Assembly: GCA_038145405.1 (NCBI GenBank)
Contig: JAYQPQ010000026.1
Coordinates: 1 to 24,455 of the forward strand
DNA from: JAYQPQ01 sp038145405
GTDB taxonomy: Bacteria > Pseudomonadota > Gammaproteobacteria > Pseudomonadales > GM7GCV1
Length of the DNA: 24,455 nt
Direction of reading: 5' to 3'
Below, one piece after another: positions 1 through 8,113 of the stretch (its first letter is position 1; each line of letters starts with the position of its first letter). The notes under the pieces are model-generated. The model was not told the DNA's origin and ran no database searches. It was given only the letters and a program-made list of their open reading frames with translations. The position numbers were made by a program, and so were the translations under genes.

Positions 1-181
1 GAGTGGTGTCGCCAACGTTCTCGGCATGGGCGCGGATAATCTCGGCGTCCAGGTCGGTGCGAACGAAATAGATGCCCTCATCGACACCGGCCGGCGACAG
101 AGTAAGACGAATCTTCTGTCCGGTGTGCAAGCCGACACCGGTGGCACGAATCGTGTTTTTGAGGGTGCGCTGCCGAATCAT
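1..181 (-). CDS. lpxC: LpxC, UDP-3-O-acyl-N-acetylglucosamine deacetylase (5' part only)
   Basis: LpxC is the cytoplasmic zinc-dependent deacetylase that performs the committed step of lipid A synthesis. Only the first 60 codons lie in the window; the gene continues past the left edge. The N-terminus starts MIRQRTLKNTIRATGVGLHT, the family's typical opening, and goes on through a GIYFVRTDLD segment and AENVGDTT. The zinc-binding histidines lie further downstream and cannot be seen. The ATG at 181-179 is chosen because the family begins with exactly this M-I-x-Q-R-T; an AAGGA stretch lies about 12 nt upstream. The gene follows ftsZ in the same direction after a gap of about 155 nt, the usual end of the dcw cluster in Pseudomonas-like bacteria. 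That gap holds a large hairpin and a possible promoter, so lpxC may be expressed partly independently of ftsZ. Confidence 0.95.
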   Translation of the reverse strand, partial: MIRQRTLKNTIRATGVGLHTGQKIRLTLSPAGVDEGIYFVRTDLDAEIIRAHAENVGDTT

Positions 182-214
182 GCGACTGGCGGTTCCTTTG
201 CGATATTGCCGGGC

Positions 215-243
215 ATTTTAGCAGCTAAATGCCACAATCCTAA
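215..243 (-). promoter_or_regulatory. Possible lpxC promoter overlapping an imperfect palindrome
   Basis: On the minus strand a TAAAAT hexamer (220-215) lies about 34 nt before the lpxC ATG. The sequence 17 nt further upstream is TTAGGA (243-238), a poor -35 match. The -10 candidate sits in an imperfect palindrome, GCATTTAG-CTG-CTAAAATGC with one bulged A. E. coli lpxC is known to have its own promoter, which makes this location plausible, but the -35 is weak. Confidence 0.3.
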
Positions 244-277
244 TAGCTAGGTAACAAAAGGACTAAATTGCGGGGCA

Positions 278-318
278 ACCATACGGGCGGTGGCAAGCGC
301 CAGCCACCGCCCGATGGT
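278..318 (-). other. Strong GC hairpin in the ftsZ-lpxC gap
   Basis: The arms CGGGCGGTGGC and GCCACCGCCCG pair perfectly over 11 bp around an 8-nt loop. Pairing extends by five more pairs (ACCAT with ATGGT) past one bulged base, giving about 16 bp in total. It lies 19 nt after the ftsZ stop. No U-tract follows on either strand, so it is not a textbook intrinsic terminator. It could protect the 3' end of the ftsZ message, act as an RNase processing site, or partially attenuate transcription into lpxC. The structure is seen directly; the role is inference. Confidence 0.7.
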
Positions 319-336
319 AAAACAAGGCGACTGGAG

Positions 337-1497
337 TTAGTCAGCCTGACGACGCAAAAAGGCCGGAATATCCAGATACTCCATGTTTTCCGCCAGCTTT
401 TCCGCTGCATTGCCGCGGCCGTTGTGGGCGCGGTTGGTGCGGATCACGGTCGGAATATCGAGTTCCTGGTAGTCCGGTGCCACAGCTCGCGATACCCGCT
501 CCAGGGTATTGTCGACGACCTTGGTAGGACGCGCCTGCTGGATATTGCCCAAACCGGTGGCGACCACAGTGACCCTTAGTTCATCCTCAAAGGTGGGGTC
601 GATCACCGTACCAACCACGACCGTGGCATTGTCGGAGGCAAACTCTTCGACCGTATCGCCCACTTCGGAGAACTCGCCCAAGCTCAGGCTCGGCCCGGCC
701 GTGATATTGACCAGAATGCCCTTGGCACCGGTCAGGTCGATATCGTCCAGCAGCGGGCTGCGCACCGCTTTTTCGGCGGCTTCGCGAGCACGGTTTTCAC
801 CGATAGCTGAACCGGTTCCCATCATGGCCATGCCCATCTCCGCCATCACGGTACGCACGTCGGCGAAGTCGACATTGATCATGCCGGGGCGGATGATGAG
901 GTCGGCAATGCCCTGAACCGCACCGTGCAACACATCGTTGGCGGCAGCAAAGGCACTGACCAGACTGACATCGCGACCCAGTACGGCCAACAGCTTGTCG
1001 TTAGGCACGGTGATGAGCGAGTCCACACACTCCTCGAGCTCGCGCAGGCCCTTCTCGGCGATGGCCATGCGCTTCTTGCCTTCAAATATGAACGGCTTGG
1101 TCACTACAGCGACGGTGAGAATTCCCATATCGCGAGCCACACTGGCCACAATGGGTGCACCACCGGTTCCGGTGCCGCCGCCCATGCCAGCCGTGATAAA
1201 GACCATGTCGGCACCCTCGAGCACATCGGCGATGCGATCGCGGTCTTCCATGGCAGCCTCGCGGCCGATCTCCGGATTCGCTCCGGCACCCAATCCCTTG
1301 GTGATATGGGTTCCGAGCTGGAATACCGTTGCACCCGTCAGGTCCTTAAGGGCCTGTGCATCGGTATTGGCGCAGATGAATTCCACACCCTCGACCTGAT
1401 GGTTGATCATATGGCGTACAGCGTTGCCGCCGCCGCCCCCTACACCTATCACTTTAATGACCGCGTTTTGCGGTATGGTGTCAACGAGTTCGAACAT
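337..1497 (-). CDS. ftsZ: FtsZ, tubulin-like cell division GTPase
   Basis: FtsZ polymerises into the Z-ring at midcell and recruits the divisome. This 386-residue protein is of normal length. The glycine-rich nucleotide loop GVGGGGGNA is at about residues 18-26, the tubulin signature GGGTGTG at 106-112, and the T7 catalytic loop NVDFADV near 208. A short variable linker leads to the conserved tail DIPAFLRRQAD (376-386), the peptide that binds FtsA and ZipA. The start is set by a strong AGGAGG 8 nt before the ATG. It lies 31 nt after ftsA. The strong ribosome site fits the high FtsZ level cells need. Nothing in the protein looks unusual. Confidence 0.98.
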   Translation of the reverse strand: MFELVDTIPQNAVIKVIGVGGGGGNAVRHMINHQVEGVEFICANTDAQALKDLTGATVFQLGTHITKGLGAGANPEIGREAAMEDRDRIADVLEGADMVFITAGMGGGTGTGGAPIVASVARDMGILTVAVVTKPFIFEGKKRMAIAEKGLRELEECVDSLITVPNDKLLAVLGRDVSLVSAFAAANDVLHGAVQGIADLIIRPGMINVDFADVRTVMAEMGMAMMGTGSAIGENRAREAAEKAVRSPLLDDIDLTGAKGILVNITAGPSLSLGEFSEVGDTVEEFASDNATVVVGTVIDPTFEDELRVTVVATGLGNIQQARPTKVVDNTLERVSRAVAPDYQELDIPTVIRTNRAHNGRGNAAEKLAENMEYLDIPAFLRRQAD

Positions 1498-1528
1498 GGC
1501 GCTTTCCTCCTAAAGTTCGAGTTTCGAG

Positions 1529-2764
1529 TTAAAAATTGCCCTTGAACCAGCCCTTCACCTTGGTGAGCCAGCCCTCTTCATCCAAATCACGCCGGTGCCC
1601 CGGCTTGCCTTCGGTTTGTTGCATCAGGCCGTAGTGCAACAGTCCCACGCCCGTCGCGTAGATGGGATTGGCCACGATGTCGGACAGCCCGGTGACGTTC
1701 TGCGGCAGGCCGAGCCTTACCGGCAGATGGAAAATTTCTTCGGCGAGCTCTACCACGCCTTCCATCTTGGCGGTGCCGCCCGTCAGTACGATGCCGCCCG
1801 CCAGCAGCTCTTCGTAGCCGCTGCGGCGAATCTCTGCCTGTACCAAAGTGAAGAGCTCCTCGTAGCGCGGCTCCACAACTTCGGCCAGCGCCTGCCGCGA
1901 AAGATTGCGCGGCGCGCGGTCGCCCACCGTGGGCACCTTGATGGTCTCCTCGGGCTTGGCCAAACTGGCCAGGGCACAGGCGTATTTGATTTTCAGTTCT
2001 TCGGCGTGCGGTGTCGGGGTACGCAGCGCCATGGCGATGTCGTTGGTCACCTGATCACCGGCGATGGGGATAACGCCGGTATGGCGAATCGCACCCTCGG
2101 TAAAAATGGCAATATCGGTCGTGCCGCCACCGATATCCACCAGGCAGACGCCCAGTTCCTTCTCGTCTTCGGTCAGCACGGCGTAAGCTGAAGCCAGTTG
2201 CTCGAGAATGATGTCGTCGACATCCAGTCCGCAGCGGCGAATGCATTTTTCGATGTTCTGCATGGCGTTGACGGCGCAGGTCACAAGATGCACCTTGGCT
2301 TCGAGCCGAACACCCGACATGCCGAGCGGCTTGCGCACACCCTCCTGGTTATCGATGACATACTCCTGCGGCAGGATATGCAGCACCTTCTGATCGGCGG
2401 GGATGGCCACCGCCTGGGCGGCGTCGATGACACGTTCGATGTCCAGCTGATGCACTTCGCGATCGCGGATGGCGACGATACCGTGCGAGTTGAGGCTGCG
2501 GATGTGGCTGCCGGCTATACCGGCGTAAACCGAGTGGATGCGGCAACCTGCCATGAGTTCGGCTTCCTCGATGGCACGCTGAATGGATTGCACCGTGGAC
2601 TCGATATTGACCACCACGCCCTTTTTCAGCCCGGTGGAGCGATGTGAGCCGAGGCCGACGACCTCGAGTTCACCAGACGATCCCACCTCGCCGACGATAG
2701 CCACCACCTTGGATGTGCCTATGTCCAGGCCTACGATCAGATTGCCTTCAGCTGAAGTCCCCAT
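1529..2764 (-). CDS. ftsA: FtsA, actin-like Z-ring membrane tether
   Basis: FtsA anchors FtsZ filaments to the inner membrane and recruits later divisome proteins. It has 411 residues, the normal size. The actin/Hsp70 phosphate-1 motif GLDIGTSK is at 12-19, phosphate-2 VDIGGGTTDIAIF lies near the middle, and the adenosine motif VLTGGTAKMEG is in the last third. The C-terminus WLTKVKGWFKGNF is an amphipathic helix, the expected membrane-targeting sequence. The ATG has GGGAG 7 nt upstream. It starts 12 nt after the ftsQ stop and ends 31 nt before ftsZ, the standard ftsQ-ftsA-ftsZ order. The ratio of FtsA to FtsZ is probably set by the much stronger ftsZ ribosome site. Confidence 0.98.
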   Translation of the reverse strand: MGTSAEGNLIVGLDIGTSKVVAIVGEVGSSGELEVVGLGSHRSTGLKKGVVVNIESTVQSIQRAIEEAELMAGCRIHSVYAGIAGSHIRSLNSHGIVAIRDREVHQLDIERVIDAAQAVAIPADQKVLHILPQEYVIDNQEGVRKPLGMSGVRLEAKVHLVTCAVNAMQNIEKCIRRCGLDVDDIILEQLASAYAVLTEDEKELGVCLVDIGGGTTDIAIFTEGAIRHTGVIPIAGDQVTNDIAMALRTPTPHAEELKIKYACALASLAKPEETIKVPTVGDRAPRNLSRQALAEVVEPRYEELFTLVQAEIRRSGYEELLAGGIVLTGGTAKMEGVVELAEEIFHLPVRLGLPQNVTGLSDIVANPIYATGVGLLHYGLMQQTEGKPGHRRDLDEEGWLTKVKGWFKGNF

Positions 2765-2776
2765 CTTGCTCTCCCG

Positions 2777-3577
2777 CTAGGAATTTGCCCGCGACGGAGG
2801 AGAGGCATTTGCCTGCCACCCCACCACCAGGCCGTGTGTATATCGGGCATCGATGTAGGCCACCCTCTGCTCCATATCCTGGAGCTCAAATTGCCAAACT
2901 CGTATGACCCGCTGAATCTTCTGGCGCAGATCTGTGCTGCCCAGTTCTACGCCAACACCATTGTCGAGACGCACAAACCAGTCGCCAGAGGCGCGCTGGT
3001 GCAGCTCGTGAATATGCAGATCGGCCTGATCGAGAGCCAAGGCCAGAATGCGGAACTGAGTCATGAGCAAACTGGGTTCGGTCTGTTCGCTGAATACCAG
3101 CGGCAGACCGCTATAGTCGGTGCGTGCCGGCGCCCGAATCACCTGACCACTCTCACTCAAAAGCCCGATATCCGACAGGCGCATCACTGGCTGGTATTCC
3201 ACAATCTGAATCTGTAACCGGTTGGGCCAGACGCGTGAAACCGCCGCCGATTCGACCCAATCCGCGGTTTCGATGGTCGCCACCAGCCCCTCGAGATCGA
3301 CCGAAAGAAAGCCCGCCGCGAGATAGGGCTGAGCCAAGCGAGCCACTTCCTGCTGACTAAAATTGAGGTAATCGCCAACCAGCACAATTTCCTCGATCGG
3401 CTGGTCGAGCCAGGTATAGGCCTTCACCCCCAGTGCGCCAGTCGCCGCGAGCACACCCGTCAGGGCCAGCACCAGGCCGAGATAGCGCAGACGGCTGCCC
3501 AGGCCGCGCAGGCGATAGCCTCGCGATGCTGCCGCCTTGCGCCGGGCTGCCTGGGGTCGACTGCTAATCTCGGCCAT
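2777..3577 (-). CDS. ftsQ: FtsQ, bitopic divisome scaffold protein
   Basis: FtsQ connects cytoplasmic Z-ring assembly to the periplasmic FtsB/FtsL complex and the septal synthase. The 266 residues comprise a basic cytoplasmic tail (rich in Arg/Lys to about residue 30), one transmembrane helix at about 32-52, and a periplasmic POTRA domain starting IEEIVLVGDYLNFS. The second FtsQ domain follows, with the conserved segment W-P-N-R-L near 118. The ATG has GGAGG 6 nt upstream, and the gene overlaps the end of ddlB by 14 nt, which supports translational coupling. Length and domain order are normal. Confidence 0.95.
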   Translation of the reverse strand: MAEISSRPQAARRKAAASRGYRLRGLGSRLRYLGLVLALTGVLAATGALGVKAYTWLDQPIEEIVLVGDYLNFSQQEVARLAQPYLAAGFLSVDLEGLVATIETADWVESAAVSRVWPNRLQIQIVEYQPVMRLSDIGLLSESGQVIRAPARTDYSGLPLVFSEQTEPSLLMTQFRILALALDQADLHIHELHQRASGDWFVRLDNGVGVELGSTDLRQKIQRVIRVWQFELQDMEQRVAYIDARYTHGLVVGWQANASPPSRANS

Positions 3578-4478
3578 TGCTCACCTCCAGCAATATTTGC
3601 TCCAGCAGATTGCCAAATTCGTAGCCGGCTTCACGGGCAGCCATGGGCACCAGGCTGTGGCTGGTCATGCCAGGCACGGTGTTGACCTCGAGCAAATAGG
3701 GCTCGTCGTGCTCGTCCAGCAACAGGTCTACCCTGCCCCAGCCACGGCAGCCAACAGCGCGAAATGCATCCAGCGCCAGTCGCTGCAGCCGCAGGGTAAA
3801 CTCGGTCGGCAGCGGTGCCGGACAGAGGTAGCGGGTCGCATCAGAGAGGTACTTGGCGTCGTAGGTGTAGAACTCGTCCTGCACCTGCAACTGAATAATG
3901 GGAAGGCTCAGCTCGCCCAGCACACCAATAGAAAACTCTCGGCCGCTCAGCCAGCGCTCGGCCATGACCCGGCTGTCGTACTGGGCGGCATTGAGATAGG
4001 CAGCTTCGAGCTCCTCCGCTGTGCGCGCCTGGGCCATGCCGATACTGGAGCCCTCGCGCACCGGCTTGACCATTGCGCGGCCACCCAATTGCTGCAGGTT
4101 CGCCGCCCAGTCGGTTGCCGGTTCCAGCAGACTAAATTCGGCAGTCGGCAGACCAATGCCCAGCCAGAGCTGCTTGCAACGCACCTTGTCCAGCGCCAAC
4201 GCAGAAGCCAGCACGCCACTGCCGGTGTAGGGCATGCCGCGCAAATCGAGCAAGGCCTGAATGCGGCCGTCTTCACCGGCGCCGCCATGCAGGGCGATAA
4301 AGGCAATATCCGCCTTGAGCGCAGTGATTTGATCGACCATGTTGGCGCCGAGATCAACCGGCACAACCTGATGACCGCGCGCGCGCAGTGCTTCGATCAC
4401 CGCCTGGCCGCTGAGCAGAGAAATCTCCCGTTCCGCGGAGACTCCGCCGTAAAGCACGGCGATATGCTGCCCTCTCAT
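3564..4478 (-). CDS. ddlB: D-alanine--D-alanine ligase (DdlB)
   Basis: This ATP-grasp enzyme joins two D-alanines to make the dipeptide that MurF adds to the peptidoglycan precursor. It has 304 residues, typical for DdlB. Visible motifs are VLYGGVSAEREISLLSG at the N-terminus (substrate-binding Glu), LHGGAGEDG, the loop EGSSIGM, the omega-loop tyrosine region FYTYDAKY, and the metal/ATP site LLEVNTVPGMTSHS near the C-terminus. No D-Ala-D-Lac type change is obvious. Its ATG overlaps the murC stop as ATGA, and its 3' end overlaps ftsQ, so it is embedded in the coupled murG-murC-ddlB-ftsQ string. Confidence 0.97.
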   Translation of the reverse strand: MRGQHIAVLYGGVSAEREISLLSGQAVIEALRARGHQVVPVDLGANMVDQITALKADIAFIALHGGAGEDGRIQALLDLRGMPYTGSGVLASALALDKVRCKQLWLGIGLPTAEFSLLEPATDWAANLQQLGGRAMVKPVREGSSIGMAQARTAEELEAAYLNAAQYDSRVMAERWLSGREFSIGVLGELSLPIIQLQVQDEFYTYDAKYLSDATRYLCPAPLPTEFTLRLQRLALDAFRAVGCRGWGRVDLLLDEHDEPYLLEVNTVPGMTSHSLVPMAAREAGYEFGNLLEQILLEVSNGRD

Positions 4479-5893
4479 TGCAGCGCCCTTTCTTTCAGAT
4501 TGCTGGCCAGGCGGCTGACGCTGCCAGCGCCCTGGGTGATGACCAGATCATCGGCGCGCACCAGGTCGGCAACCAGGTCGGGAATGTCATCGATGCTCTC
4601 GACAAAAATTGGGTCGACCATGCCGCGCTGGCGGATCGAACGGCACAGATTGCGTCCATCGGCGCCTGGTATCGGCTCTTCGCCAGCGGCGTAGACATCG
4701 GTCACGATGAGCTGATCCACGGTCGACAACACCTGCACGAAGTCGTCGTACAGATCGCTGGTGCGGGTGTAGCGATGTGGCTGGAAAATCATGAACAGCC
4801 GGCGATTGGGGAAGGCGTCGCGAACGGCGCCAATGGTGGCCGCGACTTCGCGCGGGTGATGGCCGTAGTCGTCCACCAGCATGGCCGTGCCTCCGCCGAA
4901 GCTAAATTCTCCGAGCAGTTCGAAGCGTCGTTCGACACCTTCAAATTGAGCCAATCCGGCAATAATGTGTTCGTCAGCCACGCCCTCGTCGGTTGCCACA
5001 GCGGCGGCGGCAGCGGCGTTGAGGGCATTGTGGCGACCCGGCACGCGCAGCTGGATGGTCAGGGGAGCAAAGCCTTCGGGACGCCGCAGTAGCATCTCCG
5101 TTTGCAGGCCGCGCACTTTGCAATCGAGAATGCAGAAGTCTGCCTTCTCGTCAAAACCATAGGTCAGAATTGATCGGTTGACGCGCTCGAAGATGGCCCG
5201 CAGGTCGCGGTCATCCAGGCACAGTACGGCAAGCCCGTAAAACGGCAGGTTGTGCAGGAATTCCACGAAGGTCTGCTGCAGGCGGGAAAAATCGCCGCCG
5301 TAGGTGCCCATGTGGTCGGCATCAATATTGGTAACCACCGCCGTCATGGGCTGCAAATGCAGGAAGGAAGCGTCGCTCTCATCGGCCTCGGCAATCAGGT
5401 AGCGACTCTGGCCAAGACGCGCGCTGGCCGCATTTTGCCGCACTACACCCCCTACCACGAAGGTAGGATCCAGCCCGGCGGCGCCAAAGATGCTGGCCAC
5501 CATACTGGTGGTCGTGCTCTTGCCATGAGTGCCCGCCACCGCAATGCCGTGGCGAAAGCGCATCAGCTCTGCCAGCATCTCAGCGCGCGGCACGACCGGA
5601 ATGCGATGCTCCACGGCAAAGGCGACTTCCGGATTGGCGCGATTGATTGCCGAGGACACCACCACCACGTTGGCAGCGCCGACATGGCTGGCCTGGTGGC
5701 CAATTTTCACCTCGATACCCTGCTTGCGCAGGCGATGTACTGTCTCAGACTCGTGCATATCCGAGCCGGTCACCCGATAGCCCAGATTCGCCAGCACCTC
5801 GGCGATACCGCTCATGCCGGCGCCTCCAATACCGACAAAATGCACCGTCTCAATGCGGCGCATTTCCGGCATGTAAAAACTCGAGCCGGCCAT
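4475..5893 (-). CDS. murC: UDP-N-acetylmuramate--L-alanine ligase (MurC)
   Basis: MurC adds the first amino acid, L-alanine, to UDP-MurNAc in the cytoplasm. The N-terminal UDP-binding motif HFVGIGGAGMSGIAE is near residue 25, and the ATP loop is GTHGKSTTTS near 116. The central Mur-ligase region and the C-terminal domain, with DDYGHHPREV and FQPHRYTR, are all recognisable. I start it at the ATG whose A overlaps the murG stop (TAATG), with GGGAG 8 nt upstream, giving 472 residues. An in-frame GTG at 5911 would add six residues but has no better ribosome site. It ends in an ATGA overlap with ddlB. Confidence 0.97.
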   Translation of the reverse strand: MAGSSFYMPEMRRIETVHFVGIGGAGMSGIAEVLANLGYRVTGSDMHESETVHRLRKQGIEVKIGHQASHVGAANVVVVSSAINRANPEVAFAVEHRIPVVPRAEMLAELMRFRHGIAVAGTHGKSTTTSMVASIFGAAGLDPTFVVGGVVRQNAASARLGQSRYLIAEADESDASFLHLQPMTAVVTNIDADHMGTYGGDFSRLQQTFVEFLHNLPFYGLAVLCLDDRDLRAIFERVNRSILTYGFDEKADFCILDCKVRGLQTEMLLRRPEGFAPLTIQLRVPGRHNALNAAAAAAVATDEGVADEHIIAGLAQFEGVERRFELLGEFSFGGGTAMLVDDYGHHPREVAATIGAVRDAFPNRRLFMIFQPHRYTRTSDLYDDFVQVLSTVDQLIVTDVYAAGEEPIPGADGRNLCRSIRQRGMVDPIFVESIDDIPDLVADLVRADDLVITQGAGSVSRLASNLKERALQ

Positions 5894-6954
5894 TAGAGAT
5901 TCTCCCGACACAGGGCAGCGATGTGGGCCGCGGCACCGGGGAAAGCGCGCTGACGTGCCGCCCTGGCCATGCGCATCAGCCCGTCTCGATCAAGCAGGCC
6001 CTCGATCTTCGAGGCCAGCACCTCGGCGTTCGCCTCAGCTTCATCCATCACCTCAGCGGCACCGGCCTCGACCAGCCACTGCGCATTGGCGTGCTGATGG
6101 TCGTCGATGGCATGCGGATAGGGCACCAGAATCGATGCCACGCCTGCCGCGGCCAACTCGGCCACCGTCATGGCACCAGACCGGCAGATCACCAGGTCGG
6201 CCCAGCGGTAGGCTTCAGCCATGTCCTCGACGAATCGTTCGACGCGCGCGGCGAGGCCAGCCGCGGTATAGGCCTGGGTGGTCTCATCCAGCCAGCGATT
6301 GCCGCATTGATGGCGAATTTCGATGGCTTGCTGGCAGCGACGCAGTGCCTGCGGCAGACTCTGATTGAGGAAGCGCGCACCCTGGCTTCCACCCAGCACC
6401 AGAATACGGAAGGGGCCGGTTCGCATACCCAGACGCAGTTCGGGGGCTTCCAGATGCTCGACCGATTCGCGCACCGGATTGCCGACCAGGCGCGCTCCCG
6501 GCAGCGAGCCCGGGAAAGCTTCCAATACCTGGGTAGCCAGATGGCGCAGCAGACGATTGGTGGTGCCTGCCACGGCATTTTGCTCATGGATGATGAGTCG
6601 ACGGCGACGCACCCAGGCCACGACACCGCCTGGACCGCTGACGAAGCCGCCAAATCCGAGCACCACCGAAGGATTGACTTGACTGAGGACGCGATTGGCC
6701 TGCCATAGCGCCCTGGCCAAACGCCAGGGTGCGCCCAACTGCGCCATCCAGCCTTTGCCGCGTAGCCCGGAGACCTGAATCAGATGCAGCGGGATGGCCT
6801 GTCCCGGCACCAGTTTCTCCTCAATGCCACCCACGGCGCCGAGCCAGCTCACGCCGATTCCCGATTCGCGCAATTTGCGGGCCACTGCGAGGGCAGGAAA
6901 AACGTGACCGCCAGTGCCACCAGCCATGACCAGCACCCGCTCATTCGCGACCAT
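5893..6954 (-). CDS. murG: MurG, lipid II-forming GlcNAc transferase
   Basis: MurG transfers GlcNAc from UDP-GlcNAc to lipid I on the inner face of the cytoplasmic membrane, making lipid II. The 353-residue GT-B fold protein has the first glycine loop MAGGTGGHVFPALA at 10-23, EQNAVAGTTNR (lipid-side acceptor motif) near 125, the second glycine loop LGGSQGARFLN near 190, and the UDP-GlcNAc binding stretch CRSGAMTVAELAAAG followed by PYPHAIDDHQ near 260-285. Length is normal. It overlaps ftsW by 14 nt and touches murC through TAATG. Confidence 0.97.
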   Translation of the reverse strand: MVANERVLVMAGGTGGHVFPALAVARKLRESGIGVSWLGAVGGIEEKLVPGQAIPLHLIQVSGLRGKGWMAQLGAPWRLARALWQANRVLSQVNPSVVLGFGGFVSGPGGVVAWVRRRRLIIHEQNAVAGTTNRLLRHLATQVLEAFPGSLPGARLVGNPVRESVEHLEAPELRLGMRTGPFRILVLGGSQGARFLNQSLPQALRRCQQAIEIRHQCGNRWLDETTQAYTAAGLAARVERFVEDMAEAYRWADLVICRSGAMTVAELAAAGVASILVPYPHAIDDHQHANAQWLVEAGAAEVMDEAEANAEVLASKIEGLLDRDGLMRMARAARQRAFPGAAAHIAALCRENL

Positions 6955-8113
6955 AGGCCCCCCTTGCGGTCCGCGAATTGAGCGGGGACAACTCTATGCT
7001 CAGGCGCAAACAAAGCGCCGCCAGAAATAGACAAACCAGCAGGCTGTTGCCGCCATAGCTAATGAAGGGTAGCGTCAGCCCCTTGGTAGGAAACAGACCG
7101 GAGGCCACGCCCATATTGATGAGCGACTGCACACCGAAGAGCACCGCCACGCCCAGCGCCACATAGCCACTAAACTCCTGCTTGGCGCGCAGGGCCTGGA
7201 GCCCGAGCCGGGCGAGACGAAAGACGATAAAGAGGTAGAGCGCTATCACCAGCAATACCCCAAACAGACCGAGCTCCTCGGCAAGAATGGCGAAGATGAA
7301 GTCGGTGTGAGCCTCGGGCAGATAAAAGAGCTTCTGCAACGAGTTACCCAGCCCGACGCCGAACCATTCGCCGCGACCGAAGGCAATCAGCGACTGGGTT
7401 AGCTGGTAGCCTGTGTTGAACTGATCGGCCCAGGGGTCGAGGAAGGCGGTGATGCGCTGCATACGATAGGGCGAACTCATCGCCAGGATGCCCAGTCCAG
7501 CCACGCCTCCGGCTGCCATAAGCAGAAAGATGCCCAGGCGGATGCCAGCCAGGAATAGCAGGGTGCATGTGACGCCAGTCAAAACGACCACGGAGCCGAA
7601 ATCCGGCTCCAGAATCAGCAGCAACACCATCAGCAACAGCAACCCGATGGGTACGGAGAAGCCGTGCCAGTGCGTGCGCAAATCTTCGCCTCGCCGCACC
7701 AGGTAACCGGCCAGAAACAGGATCATGGCGATTTTTGCCAGCTCCGATACCTGCACCGTCATCAACCCCGTATTAATCCAGCGTTGGGCGCCGTTGACGC
7801 GAATACCTATACCGGGAATCAGCACCAGAGCCAGCAGGCCGATGGCGCCGATTAGCAGCAGGGGGCTCAGTCGATACCAGGCGCTAATGGGCACGCGTAG
7901 AACCACCAGCGCGATGCTCAGGCCCATGGCCAGATACACCAGGTGGCGCTTCAGAAAATAGAGCTGATCGGACTGCATTTCCTGGGCCAGATTGATGGAG
8001 GCTGAGGCCACCATGACCAGACCGATGCTCAGGGCTGCCAGCACGGCGATCAGCAGCGGCATGTCGACACCGCGAAAATCGAGCAGCATCTGCAGGCGAT
8101 CGGATAGCTTCAT
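6941..8113 (-). CDS. ftsW: FtsW, SEDS-family septal peptidoglycan polymerase
   Basis: FtsW is the multi-pass membrane glycosyltransferase that polymerises lipid II at the septum with its partner FtsI. The 390-residue protein is almost entirely hydrophobic helices. Family landmarks are GAQRWI with a following VQVSELAK segment, EPDFGSVVV near 190, the large periplasmic loop LDPWADQFNTGYQ, and AHTDFIFAILAEELG plus LPFISYGGNSLL toward the C-terminus. The ATG has AGGAG 7 nt upstream and overlaps the murD stop as ATGA. It lies between murD and murG as in other gammaproteobacteria, which distinguishes it from the paralogue RodA. Confidence 0.97.
   Translation of the reverse strand: MKLSDRLQMLLDFRGVDMPLLIAVLAALSIGLVMVASASINLAQEMQSDQLYFLKRHLVYLAMGLSIALVVLRVPISAWYRLSPLLLIGAIGLLALVLIPGIGIRVNGAQRWINTGLMTVQVSELAKIAMILFLAGYLVRRGEDLRTHWHGFSVPIGLLLLMVLLLILEPDFGSVVVLTGVTCTLLFLAGIRLGIFLLMAAGGVAGLGILAMSSPYRMQRITAFLDPWADQFNTGYQLTQSLIAFGRGEWFGVGLGNSLQKLFYLPEAHTDFIFAILAEELGLFGVLLVIALYLFIVFRLARLGLQALRAKQEFSGYVALGVAVLFGVQSLINMGVASGLFPTKGLTLPFISYGGNSLLVCLFLAALCLRLSIELSPLNSRTARGAYGRE

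Noticed and set aside
26..579. Two short plus-strand frames at the left end
   Set aside because: They mirror the lpxC start, the intergenic hairpin and the ftsZ 3' end; no support as genes.
3537..4694. Long plus-strand open frame (385 codons) opposite ddlB and murC
   Set aside because: Antisense to two well-supported enzymes, no recognisable domain, and composition typical of a shadow frame in GC-rich DNA.
5893..5911. GTG at 5911 as the murC start
   Set aside because: The ATG at 5893 has GGGAG at good spacing and the typical TAATG overlap with the murG stop.
5647..6708. Plus-strand open frame of 353 codons opposite murC and murG
   Set aside because: Shadow of the real genes; low-complexity Arg/Pro/Ser-rich stretches and no motif.
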